A DNA stretch of 45,034 nt from Malikia sp041190985 (GTDB lineage Bacteria > Pseudomonadota > Gammaproteobacteria > Burkholderiales > Burkholderiaceae_C): the NCBI GenBank assembly GCA_041190985.1, contig JBEEPT010000151.1, positions 1 through 45,034 of the forward strand, read 5' to 3'. Below the pieces are notes generated by a model that was not told the origin of the DNA, made no database searches, and saw nothing but the letters and a program-made list of their open reading frames with translations. The translations under genes and the position numbers were made by a program. Below are positions 26,378 to 34,300 of this stretch, in pieces (positions within the stretch are counted from its first letter, which is position 1; each line of letters begins with the position of its first letter).

Positions 26378-27559
26378 ATGACCGCACGCTACCTCATCGA
26401 GCGCATCGAAGCGCGCATCCTCGACATCCCCACCATCCGCCCGCACAAGCTGTCGTTCGGCGCCATCAGTCGCCAGAGCCCGGTGATCGTCCAGCTCTGG
26501 CTGGCCAACGGCGCCACCGGCTTCGGCGAGGCCGCCACCATCGGCGGCCCGTCGTGGAACGAGGAGTCGCCCGAGTCGATCAAGCACGCGATCGACAACT
26601 ACCTGGCGCCGGCGCTGATCGGCCAGGACGGCGGCAGCTTCGGCACCGCGCTGGCGCGCATGGACGCCTTCTGCAAGGGCAACCACTTCGCCAAGAGCGC
26701 GGTCGAGATGGCGCTGATCGACGCCTACTCGCGCACGCTCGACCTGCCGGCCTACCAGCTGCTGGGCGGCAAGCGCATCAAGAGCCTGCCGCTGGCCTGG
26801 ACGCTCGCCAGCGGCGACGTCAACAAGGACCTGGAGGAAGCCCAGCTGCGCCTGGAGCAGAAGCGCCACCGCATCTTCAAGATGAAGATCGGCGCCCGCA
26901 CGCCCGAGCAGGACGTCGCGCACGTGTCGCAGATCGCGCGCGGCCTCGAAGGCAAGGCGACGCTGACGGTCGACGTCAACCAGGCCTGGGACGGCAGCAC
27001 CGCGCGCCGCTTCCTGCCGCAGATGATCGAAGCCGGCGTCACGCTGATCGAGCAGCCGGTGGCCAAGTGGAACGTCGAGGCGCTCAAGACCCTGAGCGCG
27101 ACCCTGGGCGAGCGCGCCTGCATCATGGCCGACGAGACCGTCTGCAGCCCGCAGGACGCGGTGATGCTGGCACGCGGCCAGGCCAGCCATGTGTTCTCGC
27201 TCAAGGTCGCCAAGCACGGTGGCCTGCTGCGCACCAAGGAGGTCGCTGCCGTCGCCGAGGCGGCCGACATCGCCTGGTACGGCGGCACCATGCTCGAGAC
27301 CTCGGTCGGCAGCGCGGCTTCCGCGCATGTGTTCTCGACGCTGGGTCCGCGCCACCACGGCTGCGAACTGTTCGGCCCGCAGCTGCTGGTCGACGACATC
27401 GTGACCGAGCTGATGCCCATCGTAGACTTCGAGCTGCAGCTGCCCGACGGCCCCGGCATCGGCGTCGAGATCGACCCGGCCAAGCTCGAGCGCTTCGACC
27501 GCGCCCGCGCCGGCCTGACCGCCACCCACATCGACCTCGGCCAGAAGGCCACGGTCTGA
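26378..27559 (+). CDS. catB: Muconate cycloisomerase
   Basis: CatB converts cis,cis-muconate to (+)-muconolactone. The 393-residue enolase-superfamily enzyme has the expected catalytic set: KMKIG (~168-172, general base Lys), metal ligands Asp in TVDVNQAW (~197), Glu in IEQPVA (~223), Asp in ADETV (~248), and Lys in SLKVAKHGG (~272). Chloromuconate cycloisomerases (TcbD, ClcB) are close relatives, but no chlorocatechol genes are present. I chose ATG 26378 (MTARYLIERIEARILDIP) over an upstream TTG. catC follows by 26 bases. Confidence 0.93.
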   Translation: MTARYLIERIEARILDIPTIRPHKLSFGAISRQSPVIVQLWLANGATGFGEAATIGGPSWNEESPESIKHAIDNYLAPALIGQDGGSFGTALARMDAFCKGNHFAKSAVEMALIDAYSRTLDLPAYQLLGGKRIKSLPLAWTLASGDVNKDLEEAQLRLEQKRHRIFKMKIGARTPEQDVAHVSQIARGLEGKATLTVDVNQAWDGSTARRFLPQMIEAGVTLIEQPVAKWNVEALKTLSATLGERACIMADETVCSPQDAVMLARGQASHVFSLKVAKHGGLLRTKEVAAVAEAADIAWYGGTMLETSVGSAASAHVFSTLGPRHHGCELFGPQLLVDDIVTELMPIVDFELQLPDGPGIGVEIDPAKLERFDRARAGLTATHIDLGQKATV

Positions 27560-27585
27560 TTCCCGTTTCACACCAGGAGAAAAAC

Positions 27586-27864
27586 ATGCTGTTCATGGTC
27601 CGCATGGATGTCAACATCCCGCACGACATGCCCGCCGCCGTCGCTGACGAGATCAAGGCGCGCGAGAAGGCCTATTCGCAGGAGCTGCAGCGCGACGGCC
27701 GCTGGGTCAGCCTGTGGCGCGTGGTCGGCGAATACGCCAACTACAGCCTGTTCGACGTCGCGAGCAACGACGAGCTGCACACCCTGCTGTCGCAGCTGCC
27801 GCTGTTCCCCTACATGAAGATCCACGTCACGCCGCTGGCCAAGCACCCGTCGGCGATCGCCTGA
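27586..27864 (+). CDS. catC: Muconolactone delta-isomerase
   Basis: CatC shifts the double bond of muconolactone to give 3-oxoadipate enol-lactone. The 92-residue protein matches the family in length and sequence: MLFMVRMDVNIPHDMP at the start, Glu and Lys in DEIKAREKAYSQELQR, then GRWVSLWRVVGEYANYSLFD and LPLFPYMKIHVTPLAKHPS. The enzyme forms a decamer of ferredoxin-like subunits. The start has a good CAGGAGA. Transcribed with catB and the Bug gene. Confidence 0.95.
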   Translation: MLFMVRMDVNIPHDMPAAVADEIKAREKAYSQELQRDGRWVSLWRVVGEYANYSLFDVASNDELHTLLSQLPLFPYMKIHVTPLAKHPSAIA

Positions 27865-27896
27865 TAGCGCGCCAACCGAAGCACAAGGATTGAAAG

Positions 27897-28871
27897 ATGA
27901 AAGTCACCGGGCTCCTGCTGGCTCTCGGACTGGGCTGGAGCGGTGCCGCCACGGCGCAGGCCCCGGCCACCGACTGGCCGGCCAAGCCGATCCGCTGGGT
28001 CGTGCCCTTCCCGCCCGGCGGCGCGATGGACGCGATCGCGCGCACGCTCGGCGACAAGGCCGGCAAGGCGCTGGGCCAGTCCTTCGTGATCGAGAACCGG
28101 GCCGGCGCCGGCGGCAACATCGGCGCCGACCTGGTAGCCCGGGCGCCGGCCGACGGCCACACCATCATGATCACGTCGATCGGCATGGCGACCAACAAGC
28201 CGCTCTACGGCAAGCTGAGCTACGACCCGGTCAAGGACTTCGCGCCGGTGAGCCTGCTGGCCATCGTGCCCAATGTGCTGGTCACCAACGCCACCCAGCC
28301 GAACGTCAAGAGCGTGGCCGACCTGGTCGACGCGGCGCGCAAGGCGCCGGGCCGGCTGAGCTACGCCTCGGCCGGCAACGGCACCTCGATCCACCTGGCG
28401 GGAGAGATGTTCACCGCGCTGACCGGCACCGACATGCTGCACATCCCCTACAAGGGCAGCGGCCCGGCGGTGGCCGACCTGCTCGGGGGCCAGGTCAACT
28501 ACATGTTCGACAGCGTCACCTCGGCACGGCCGCACCTGCAGTCGGGCAAGCTGCGCGCGCTCGCCGTGACGACGGCCAGACGTTCCAGCGCCCTGCCCGA
28601 CGTGCCGACGCTGGCCGAAGCGGGCGTGAAAGGCTACGAGGTCTCGCCCTGGTTCGCAGTGTTTGCGCCCGCCGGAACGCCCAAGCCGGTCATCGACAAG
28701 CTCAACCGGACGCTGCGCGAGGCGATGAAGCAGCCCGACGTGGTGGCTCGCTTCGAGAGCATAGGCGCCGAAGCCGTGGGTTCCAGCCCCGAGGAGCTCG
28801 CCAGCCACCTGGCGCGCGAGTCTGCGCGCTGGAGCAAGCTGATCGCGGAGCGCGGCATCAGGCCCGACTGA
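27897..28871 (+). CDS. Bug-family solute-binding protein (tripartite tricarboxylate transporter)
   Basis: A periplasmic binding protein of the Bug (TctC) family, greatly expanded in Burkholderiales. A signal peptide (residues ~1-19, ending ATAQA) is followed by WPAKPIRWVVPFPPGGAMD and AIARTLGDK, the typical ligand-loop start, and later ENRAGAGGNIGADLVA and LHIPYKGSGPAVADLLGGQV. Length (324) is normal. No TctA/TctB membrane partners are nearby, so it is an orphan, common for this family. Its place between catC and catA suggests it captures benzoate, muconate or a similar acid. The ligand is not readable from sequence. Confidence 0.9.
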   Translation: MKVTGLLLALGLGWSGAATAQAPATDWPAKPIRWVVPFPPGGAMDAIARTLGDKAGKALGQSFVIENRAGAGGNIGADLVARAPADGHTIMITSIGMATNKPLYGKLSYDPVKDFAPVSLLAIVPNVLVTNATQPNVKSVADLVDAARKAPGRLSYASAGNGTSIHLAGEMFTALTGTDMLHIPYKGSGPAVADLLGGQVNYMFDSVTSARPHLQSGKLRALAVTTARRSSALPDVPTLAEAGVKGYEVSPWFAVFAPAGTPKPVIDKLNRTLREAMKQPDVVARFESIGAEAVGSSPEELASHLARESARWSKLIAERGIRPD

Positions 28872-28905
28872 TCCACCGGACCTGTTCGCACAACGGCAAA
28901 GCCAG

Positions 28906-28950
28906 GCGATACGCCGGCCCGGAGCAATCCCGGCCGGCGTATCGCTTCTT
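28906..28950 (+). terminator. Strong terminator after the catBC-Bug unit
   Basis: GCGATACGCCGGCC (28906-28919) pairs perfectly over 14 bp with 28932-28945, with a 12-base loop, and TTCTT follows. It ends catBC-Bug transcription 35 bases past the Bug stop and separates it from catA, which has its own promoter. Confidence 0.75.
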
Positions 28951-29101
28951 GCGCTTGCAGCACCAGGCCCATGCCCACGCCATCTTTATGCCTGGAAGAT
29001 CTTGATCCCGGCCCAGCCACAGAAGGCCTGATTTCAGAGTTTTCCCTTAGGGGTTAACCCTTGATTCGGACTTTTATCCCGCGCCGGAATGTCCGATTTT
29101 C

Positions 29102-29169
29102 ATACCTTTTAGGTATGAATCGAGTCTGAAACAGTCTTTGATTTCACTGCCGAGCTGCCCCAAAATTAT
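29102..29169 (+). promoter_or_regulatory. catA promoter with paired BenM/CatM-type sites
   Basis: Site 1 ATACCTTTTAGGTAT (29102-29116) is a perfect ATAC-N7-GTAT palindrome; site 2 AGTC-N7-GTCT (29123-29137) begins 21 bp later. Candidate -35 TTGATT (29138-29143) and -10 around AAAATT (29162-29167). The block AAACAGTCTTTGAT is identical to that before benA. Apart from the terminator at 28906 this fills the otherwise gene-free 385-base gap between the Bug gene and catA. Confidence 0.75.
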
Positions 29170-29256
29170 CGACACAGATCAATCGAAGGACGCAAAAGTC
29201 GAAGCGATTGCCTGAAGCCCCTCGTCATCCGACACCCACCACCCTAGGAGATAGCC

Positions 29257-30186
29257 GTGAAGAACGAATTCACCAAAGAGAGCCTGCTGGAGCGCGTCAA
29301 CACCGTCAAGATCGCCGAAGGCAACGAACGCGTGCGCGCCCTGGTCGGCCGCATCACCGCCGACCTGTTCAAGACCATCGACGAATTCAAGGTCACCCCG
29401 GACGAGTTCTGGGCTGCCTGCGACTGGCTGACCCGCCTGGGCGCCACCGGCCAGATCGGCCTGATCACCGCCGGCCTGGGCTTCGACCGCCTGCTCGACA
29501 TCATGATGGACGAGGCTGACGAAGCCGCTGGCATCGCCGCCGGCACCCCGCGCGCCATCGAAGGCCCGCTGTTCGTTCCGGGCGCTCCGCAGTCCAACTA
29601 CGAAGCCCAGCTGGACGACGACTCCACCCTGCGCGGCCAGGGCAAGGTGCTGGTCATGGAAGGCACCGTCTACGACCACGAAGGCAAGCCGGTCGCTGGC
29701 GCCGTGATCGACGCCTGGCACTGCAACGAGAAGGGTGGCTACTCGCACTTCTTCCCGGGCATGAAGGACCACGAGCTGCGCCGCAAGATCATCAGCGACG
29801 CCAACGGCAAGTACCGCTTCCGCACCACCATCGCTCCGGGCTACGAAATCCCCCCGAGCGGCCCGACCCGCGAGCTGTTCACCGCCCTGGGCCGCCACGG
29901 CAACCGCCCGGCCCACATCCACTTCCACGTGGTTGCTGAAGGCAAGCGCACGCTGACCACCCAGATCAACATCCCGGGTGACACCTACATCGACGACGAC
30001 TTCGCCTTCGCCACCCGCGACGGCCTGGTGCTGAACCTCGAGCACGACGTCGCACCGGCTGGCTACGAGTCGCTGGGCATCACCGCTCCGCTCGAGCGTG
30101 CCAAGTTCGACTTCCACATGCAGAAGGCCGTCAGCGCCGACGACACCGATCCGCGCACCCGCGTCGCCAAGGCCCTGAACCAGTAA
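29257..30186 (+). CDS. catA: Catechol 1,2-dioxygenase
   Basis: CatA cleaves catechol between the hydroxyl groups to cis,cis-muconate using O2 and non-heme Fe(III). The 309-residue intradiol dioxygenase has an N-terminal helical dimerisation domain (~1-100) and a beta-sandwich catalytic domain. Iron ligands are visible: Tyr in GGYSHFFPG (~163), Tyr in YEIPPSGPTRELF (~197), and two His in RPAHIHFHV (~221-227). The start is GTG at 29257 with TAGGAG six bases before it. It has its own BenM-type promoter and terminator. Codon choice (many GCT, CCG, GGT) differs slightly from the neighbours, consistent with high expression. Confidence 0.95.
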   Translation: MKNEFTKESLLERVNTVKIAEGNERVRALVGRITADLFKTIDEFKVTPDEFWAACDWLTRLGATGQIGLITAGLGFDRLLDIMMDEADEAAGIAAGTPRAIEGPLFVPGAPQSNYEAQLDDDSTLRGQGKVLVMEGTVYDHEGKPVAGAVIDAWHCNEKGGYSHFFPGMKDHELRRKIISDANGKYRFRTTIAPGYEIPPSGPTRELFTALGRHGNRPAHIHFHVVAEGKRTLTTQINIPGDTYIDDDFAFATRDGLVLNLEHDVAPAGYESLGITAPLERAKFDFHMQKAVSADDTDPRTRVAKALNQ

Positions 30187-30227
30187 TTGGCCACCGGACT
30201 GCGGTCCGGTCTCCTGCGCAGGCAAGC

Positions 30228-30260
30228 AACGCCGGCTCCCGTACAGGGAGCCGGCGTTTT
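30228..30260 (+). terminator. Strong terminator after catA
   Basis: AACGCCGGCTCCC (30228-30240) pairs perfectly over 13 bp with GGGAGCCGGCGTT (30246-30258), 5-base loop, followed by TTT. It lies 42 bases after the catA stop and may work in both directions for the convergent gene at 30278. Confidence 0.8.
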
Positions 30261-30277
30261 GTCATTCCGGCGTCGGC

Positions 30278-30775
30278 CTAGCGGGAGGCGGCCAGCAGCC
30301 GATTGAGCACGCGCGCCTGCGCCCGCGTATCGGCACCCACCAGCTCCTGCAGGCTCTGGCGCGCATCCGCGACCTCGAGGCCCTGCTGCCGCAGCCGGAG
30401 CTGCAGCTCGTCCGTGCTCACGCCAGCGACCTGCGCCAGGGTCGGCAGGGGCAGGCGCGCCAAGGCCTTGACCGAGCCGCTGAACGGATGCTCCTTCTTG
30501 CCGACCGCCGGCACGAAGCTCAGCGCCAGCAGCGCGAGGAACCCCAGCACGACCCCGCGCCCGACGGCGCTGCCTAGGTGGCGCTTGAACGGCGCGACAT
30601 GCAGCAGCGCGTGCAGGCCCACCGCCCCCAGCAGGGCCCAGCTCAGCCATTCGTGCGCGGCCTTGTTCAGGCCGCTGTCGAGATGGAAGAACATCAGCAC
30701 GCCGGTGGCGGCGGACAGGGCGAAGGCGCCGATGACGGCGGGCGTGATCCAGGAGCGGTGGGGGTTGAGGTTCAT
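30278..30775 (-). CDS. Small membrane protein, DUF4405-like
   Basis: A 165-residue protein with three membrane segments: ITPAVIGAFALSAATGVLMF (~10-30), EWLSWALLGAVGLHALLHV (~42-60) and GRGVVLGFLALLALSFVPAV (~73-93). The His-rich second helix (HEWLS...LHALLH) resembles DUF4405 proteins, related to b561-type cytochrome subunits, so haem binding is possible. The C-terminal ~70 residues form a soluble tail with a possible helix-hairpin motif (PLPTLAQVAGVSTDELQ), which may face the periplasm. The start is uncertain among ATGs at 30775, 30781 and 30784. It lies downstream of the Spy/CpxP-like gene in the same direction and could share its Cpx control. Confidence 0.7.
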   Translation of the reverse strand: MNLNPHRSWITPAVIGAFALSAATGVLMFFHLDSGLNKAAHEWLSWALLGAVGLHALLHVAPFKRHLGSAVGRGVVLGFLALLALSFVPAVGKKEHPFSGSVKALARLPLPTLAQVAGVSTDELQLRLRQQGLEVADARQSLQELVGADTRAQARVLNRLLAASR

Positions 30776-30885
30776 GCGCATCATTGCGGGTCGGTGGGCA
30801 TCCGCTGCCAGCACCGACAAAGTGGTCCGGAAAAAGCAGTCAGCGCCGGGCCTGCCACCGCACAAGCATGCCGGCCCGCACGGGA

Positions 30886-31380
30886 TCAGGGATGTGGACG
30901 TCGGCCCGGCCCCATGTGCTCACCGTGCGGCGGCTCGGCGCCGCGCTCGTCCAGCCGCTTCAATTGCTCGGGCGTGAGCAGCGCGCGCAGCTGCGCGGTC
31001 ATCTGTGCATGCTGGAAGATCTGCTGCGCCATCAGGCGTCCCTGCTCGTCCGCCAGCGCGCGCGCCTTGCCGGCGTCGAAGGCGGGCGCGCGCTCCAGCG
31101 CGCGCAACTCGGCCATGTTCTTGCGGCTGGCCTTCATCATGTCATGGTGCTGCCTGGCCTGGCCTTGCATCAGCTCGAACACCTTGTCGTGCTGGGCCTC
31201 GCTCAGGTCGAGCCGGTGCAGCGCCATCGGCCCCATGCCCCCCATCGGATGATGGGCGAAGCCATGCATCCGCCCCATGTCGCATTCCCCGTCACCGGGA
31301 TGTGGCGCGGCAACGGCCACGAGGCTGAGGGCGGACAGGATGGCGGCGGCGGCGAACCGGACGGACTTGATCGGCTTCAT
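30886..31380 (-). CDS. Spy/CpxP-family periplasmic protein
   Basis: A 164-residue exported protein with a signal peptide (~1-24, ending VAVAAP), a His/Met-rich segment (GRMHGFAHHPMGGMGPM, ~36-52) and two LTxxQ-like motifs of the Spy/CpxP family: LDLSEAQHDKV (~57) and LLTPEQLKRLDE (~138). Such proteins are periplasmic chaperones; CpxP also inhibits the CpxA sensor. The His/Met-rich part suggests metal binding, as in zinc- or copper-linked relatives. A good AAGGAG precedes the ATG at 31380. It is divergent from cpxRA across a region with Cpx boxes, the same layout as cpxP-cpxRA in enterobacteria. Confidence 0.85.
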   Translation of the reverse strand: MKPIKSVRFAAAAILSALSLVAVAAPHPGDGECDMGRMHGFAHHPMGGMGPMALHRLDLSEAQHDKVFELMQGQARQHHDMMKASRKNMAELRALERAPAFDAGKARALADEQGRLMAQQIFQHAQMTAQLRALLTPEQLKRLDERGAEPPHGEHMGPGRRPHP

Positions 31381-31429
31381 GGCTAACTCCTTGATGAGGA
31401 AAGACAGGGAAATTTTCCGGGCGCTCACC

Positions 31430-31465
31430 GTTAAACGGCGTTAAGTCCGGGTAAATCCGCGTAAA
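31430..31465. promoter_or_regulatory. CpxR-box array between the CpxP-like gene and cpxR
   Basis: GTAAATCCGCGTAAA (31451-31465) is a perfect GTAAA-N5-GTAAA CpxR box. Just before it GTTAAACGGCGTTAA (31430-31444) is a near-box (GTTAA-N5-GTTAA). The four half-sites are 10, 11 and 10 bp apart, on one face of the helix. They lie 50 bp upstream of the CpxP-like start and 66 bp upstream of cpxR, suggesting control of both directions. Confidence 0.7.
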
Positions 31466-31530
31466 GCCAGGCCGGGCCGCGCCGGCGCTGGCCTAAGATG
31501 CGCCTCCATGGCTACGGATGGGCTGACGAG

Positions 31531-32226
31531 ATGAATGCGAAGGTGCTGCTGGTCGACGACGACAGGGAGCTGGCAGAGCTGCTGCGCGACTACCTCGCGC
31601 GCGACGGCTTCCTGGTCGAGTGCGCGCACGACGGGGGATCAGGCGTGGACGCCGCGCTCTCGGGCCGCCACGACATCGTCGTGCTCGACGTCACGATGCC
31701 GGTGCTCAACGGCATCCAGGTGCTGGGCCGCATACGCGCGGCCAGCCAGGTTCCGGTGCTGATGCTGACCGCCCGCGGTGACGACGCCGACCGCATCGTC
31801 GGGCTCGAGCTGGGCGCGGACGACTATGTCGCCAAGCCCTGCACGCCGCGCGAGCTGGCAGCGCGCCTGCGCGCCATCCTCAAGCGCGTTCAGGGCAGCC
31901 AGGCGAGCCCGCCCGAAGGCAGCCAGGAGCTCGCGGTCGGGCCGCTGCGCCTGTGGCCGGGCCGGCGGCAGGCCGAATGGCAAGGCATCCCGCTGCCACT
32001 GACCAGCACCGAGTTCAGCCTGCTCGAGGTACTGGCCCGCCATGCGGGGACTCCGGTCAGCAAGGACGAGCTGTCGCAGCAGGCCCTGGGCCGGCCGCTG
32101 GCGCGCTTCGACCGCAGCATCGACGTCCACATCAGCGGCATCCGGCACAAGCTGGGTCTGCTGCCGAGCGGCCAGTCGCCGATCGAGACGGTGATCCGCA
32201 AGGGCTACATGCTGCTGCGGCCATGA
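31531..32226 (+). CDS. cpxR: OmpR-family response regulator, CpxR-like
   Basis: A 231-residue two-component regulator. The receiver domain (1-118) has the acidic pocket DDD (~10), phospho-acceptor Asp53 in IVVLDVTMP, Thr in MLTARGDD (~81) and Lys in DYVAKPCTP (~103). The C-terminal winged helix (~135-231) contains LTSTEFSLLEVLARHAGTPV, then SKDELSQQALG and FDRSIDVHISGIRHKL, closest to CpxR in my recall. The start at 31531 was chosen because the receiver fold begins there. Its stop overlaps the cpxA start (ATGA). The Cpx box upstream suggests autoregulation. Confidence 0.85.
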   Translation: MNAKVLLVDDDRELAELLRDYLARDGFLVECAHDGGSGVDAALSGRHDIVVLDVTMPVLNGIQVLGRIRAASQVPVLMLTARGDDADRIVGLELGADDYVAKPCTPRELAARLRAILKRVQGSQASPPEGSQELAVGPLRLWPGRRQAEWQGIPLPLTSTEFSLLEVLARHAGTPVSKDELSQQALGRPLARFDRSIDVHISGIRHKLGLLPSGQSPIETVIRKGYMLLRP

Positions 32227-33365
32227 GGAAGTGGCACATGGGGCGGCTGTTCTGGAAGTTCTTCTTCGCCTTCTGGTGCGCACAGCTGCTGACCTCGGTC
32301 GGGGTCGGAGTGGCAATCTGGGCGCTGCGGCCCGAGCGGCCGCCCCAGGTCCAGGCACCGGCAGCCACCGGCGCGGCATCACCGTGGCGCTCGCCGTCCG
32401 CCGAGCGCACGGCGACGCAGCCCGCCCCGCCCCACCCCCGCCACCGGCACGGCTTGCCGCCATGGATCCGCCACCCCGTGCTGCCGCTGGTCGCGGGCAG
32501 CATCGTCAGCCTGATCTTCGCCGCCGCGCTGGCCTGGTATTTCTCGCGCCCGATCCGCAGCCTGCGCCAGGCCTTCGACCAGGTCGCGGGCGGCCAACTC
32601 GATGTACGGGTCGGGCAGGCGCTGCAGGGCCGCCGCGACGAGCTGGCCGACCTGGGCCAGGACTTCGACCGCATGGCCGAGCGGCTGCAGGCGCTGCTCG
32701 AGGGCCAGCGGCGCCTGCTGCACGATGTCTCGCACGAGCTGCGCTCGCCGCTGGCGCGCCTGCAGGCCGCGATCGACCTGCTGGGTCAGCAGCCCGAGCG
32801 CGCGCCCGAGTTCATCGCGCGCATCGAGCGCGAGGCCGGCCGCATGGACCAGCTGGTCGGCGAGCTGCTCACGCTGGCGCGGCTGGACGCCGGCATCCAG
32901 CCGCGCCAGGACGAGCAGGTCGACCTCGCGGAGGTGGTGGCCAACGTGGTGGAGGACGCCGAATTCGAGGGGCGGCTACGGCACTGCCGGATCGCGACGC
33001 AGGGGCTGACGTCGGCGCTCCTGCACGCCAACCGCGAGCTGCTGCACCGCGCGGTCGAGAACGTGGTGCGCAATGCGCTGCGGCACTCGCCCGATGGCGG
33101 AGAGGTCGTGGTCGCGCTCGAAACGGATCCTGTCGCGGGCCAGCTGACGATCCGGGTCGACGACGAAGGCCCCGGCGTGCCGGAAGCGAAGCTCGAGACC
33201 ATCTTCCAGCCCTTCATGCGCGGTCCGGGCGCCAACGCCTTTGCCGGCTACGGGCTCGGGCTGGCGATCACCCGCCGGGTGCTGGACCTCTACGGCGGCC
33301 AGGCCCGCGCGCTCAACCGGCCCGGCGGCGGGCTGTCGGTGCGCCTGACCCTGCCCCTTCGCTGA
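32223..33365 (+). CDS. cpxA: Sensor histidine kinase, CpxA-like
   Basis: A 380-residue inner-membrane kinase. TM1 about 10-35, a short proline- and His-rich periplasmic segment (~36-84), TM2 about 85-107, HAMP (~108-160), then the H-box LLHDVSHELRSPLARLQ with His171, N-box HRAVENVVRNALRHSP (~280), G1-box VDDEGPGVP (~315) and G2 in GYGLGLAI (~345). The catalytic part resembles CpxA, but the periplasmic part (about 50 residues) is much shorter than in E. coli, so signal sensing may differ. An ATG at 32238 is a possible alternative start. Translationally coupled with cpxR. Confidence 0.85.
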   Translation: MRKWHMGRLFWKFFFAFWCAQLLTSVGVGVAIWALRPERPPQVQAPAATGAASPWRSPSAERTATQPAPPHPRHRHGLPPWIRHPVLPLVAGSIVSLIFAAALAWYFSRPIRSLRQAFDQVAGGQLDVRVGQALQGRRDELADLGQDFDRMAERLQALLEGQRRLLHDVSHELRSPLARLQAAIDLLGQQPERAPEFIARIEREAGRMDQLVGELLTLARLDAGIQPRQDEQVDLAEVVANVVEDAEFEGRLRHCRIATQGLTSALLHANRELLHRAVENVVRNALRHSPDGGEVVVALETDPVAGQLTIRVDDEGPGVPEAKLETIFQPFMRGPGANAFAGYGLGLAITRRVLDLYGGQARALNRPGGGLSVRLTLPLR

Positions 33366-33381
33366 GCGGCCTGGCCGACGC

Positions 33382-34188
33382 TCAGCGCCGCCCGCTGGTC
33401 CGCAGCAGCCGGGTGATGGTCTTCGCCGCCTCCAGCAGGACGGGCAGCATCTCGCGCTGCATCTGCTGCGGATCGGTGCGGTTGGCCTGGCCCGAGATGT
33501 TGAGCGCCGCGACGATCTCGCCGGCCTTGTCGTACACCGGCGCCGCCATCGAGATCAGGCCCTCCTCGAGTTCCTGGTCGACCAGGCACCAGCCCTGCTC
33601 GCGTGCCTCGCGCACCTTGCCCAGCACTTCGTCGACACCGGTCAGGGTATGGCGCGTGCGGGCCCTGAGTTCGCTCGCGTGCAGACGCTGGCCGGCCTCG
33701 GCGTCGGACAGGCCGGCCAGCAGCAGCCGCCCCATCGAGGTGCAGTAGGCCGGCAGGCGCGAGCCCACGCCCAGGTTGAGCGAGAGGACCTTGTGCGTGT
33801 GCACCCGCATCACGTAGACGATGTCGTGGCCGTCGAGCACCGCGGCCGAGCAGGACTCCCCGGTCTGTTCGGCCAGGCGCTCCATCACGGGTTCGGCCAG
33901 GTTCCAGATCGGCATCGAGGACAGGTAGGCGAAGCCGAGGTCCAGCATGCGCGGCGTGAGCCGGAAATGCTTGCCGTCGCTCTGCACATAGCCCAGCGTC
34001 TGCAGCGTCAGCAGGATGCGGCGCGCGCCGGCGCGCGTCAGGCCGCTGCGCGCCGCGACCTCGCTGAGCGTCTGCACCGGCGCCTCGGCGCTGAAGGTAC
34101 GGATCACCGCCAGCCCGCGGGCAAAGGACTGCACGTAGCTGTCGCCCGGTTGCGGCGCGGCGTCGGATCTGCTTGCGATATTTGCCAT
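33382..34188 (-). CDS. pcaR: IclR-family regulator of the 3-oxoadipate genes (PcaR/PcaU/PobR type)
   Basis: A 268-residue IclR-family regulator. The N-terminal winged helix-turn-helix (~18-80) reads YVQSFARGLAVIRTFS, then TLSEVAARSGLTRAGARRIL, closely like PcaR/PcaU/PobR. The effector domain (~90-265) includes SMGRLLLAGLSD and LVDQELEEGLISMAAPV. PcaR responds to 3-oxoadipate. It is divergent from pcaIJF, whose promoter region has a three-repeat operator of the kind known for this subgroup. Its stop lies 17 bases from the convergent cpxA stop. Confidence 0.82.
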   Translation of the reverse strand: MANIASRSDAAPQPGDSYVQSFARGLAVIRTFSAEAPVQTLSEVAARSGLTRAGARRILLTLQTLGYVQSDGKHFRLTPRMLDLGFAYLSSMPIWNLAEPVMERLAEQTGESCSAAVLDGHDIVYVMRVHTHKVLSLNLGVGSRLPAYCTSMGRLLLAGLSDAEAGQRLHASELRARTRHTLTGVDEVLGKVREAREQGWCLVDQELEEGLISMAAPVYDKAGEIVAALNISGQANRTDPQQMQREMLPVLLEAAKTITRLLRTSGRR

Positions 34189-34214
34189 GTTAGTGAATTC
34201 GTCCTAGAATTCAT

Positions 34215-34245
34215 TATACGAACATTTGTTCTTATATCGAACGTG
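34215..34245 (+). promoter_or_regulatory. Three-repeat PcaR/PcaU-type operator before pcaI
   Basis: CGAAC (34219-34223) and GTTC (34228-34231) form the palindrome GAACA-TT-TGTTC; a third CGAAC (34238-34242) repeats the first in direct orientation 19 bp on. Palindrome plus direct repeat is the pattern described for PcaU/PobR operators in Acinetobacter. It lies about 60 bp before the GTG start of pcaI. Confidence 0.65.
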
Positions 34246-34300
34246 CTCGTAAACCCGAGAAGGCCTGCCACGGCGGCCAGCAACCCCAGGAGCGAATTCC

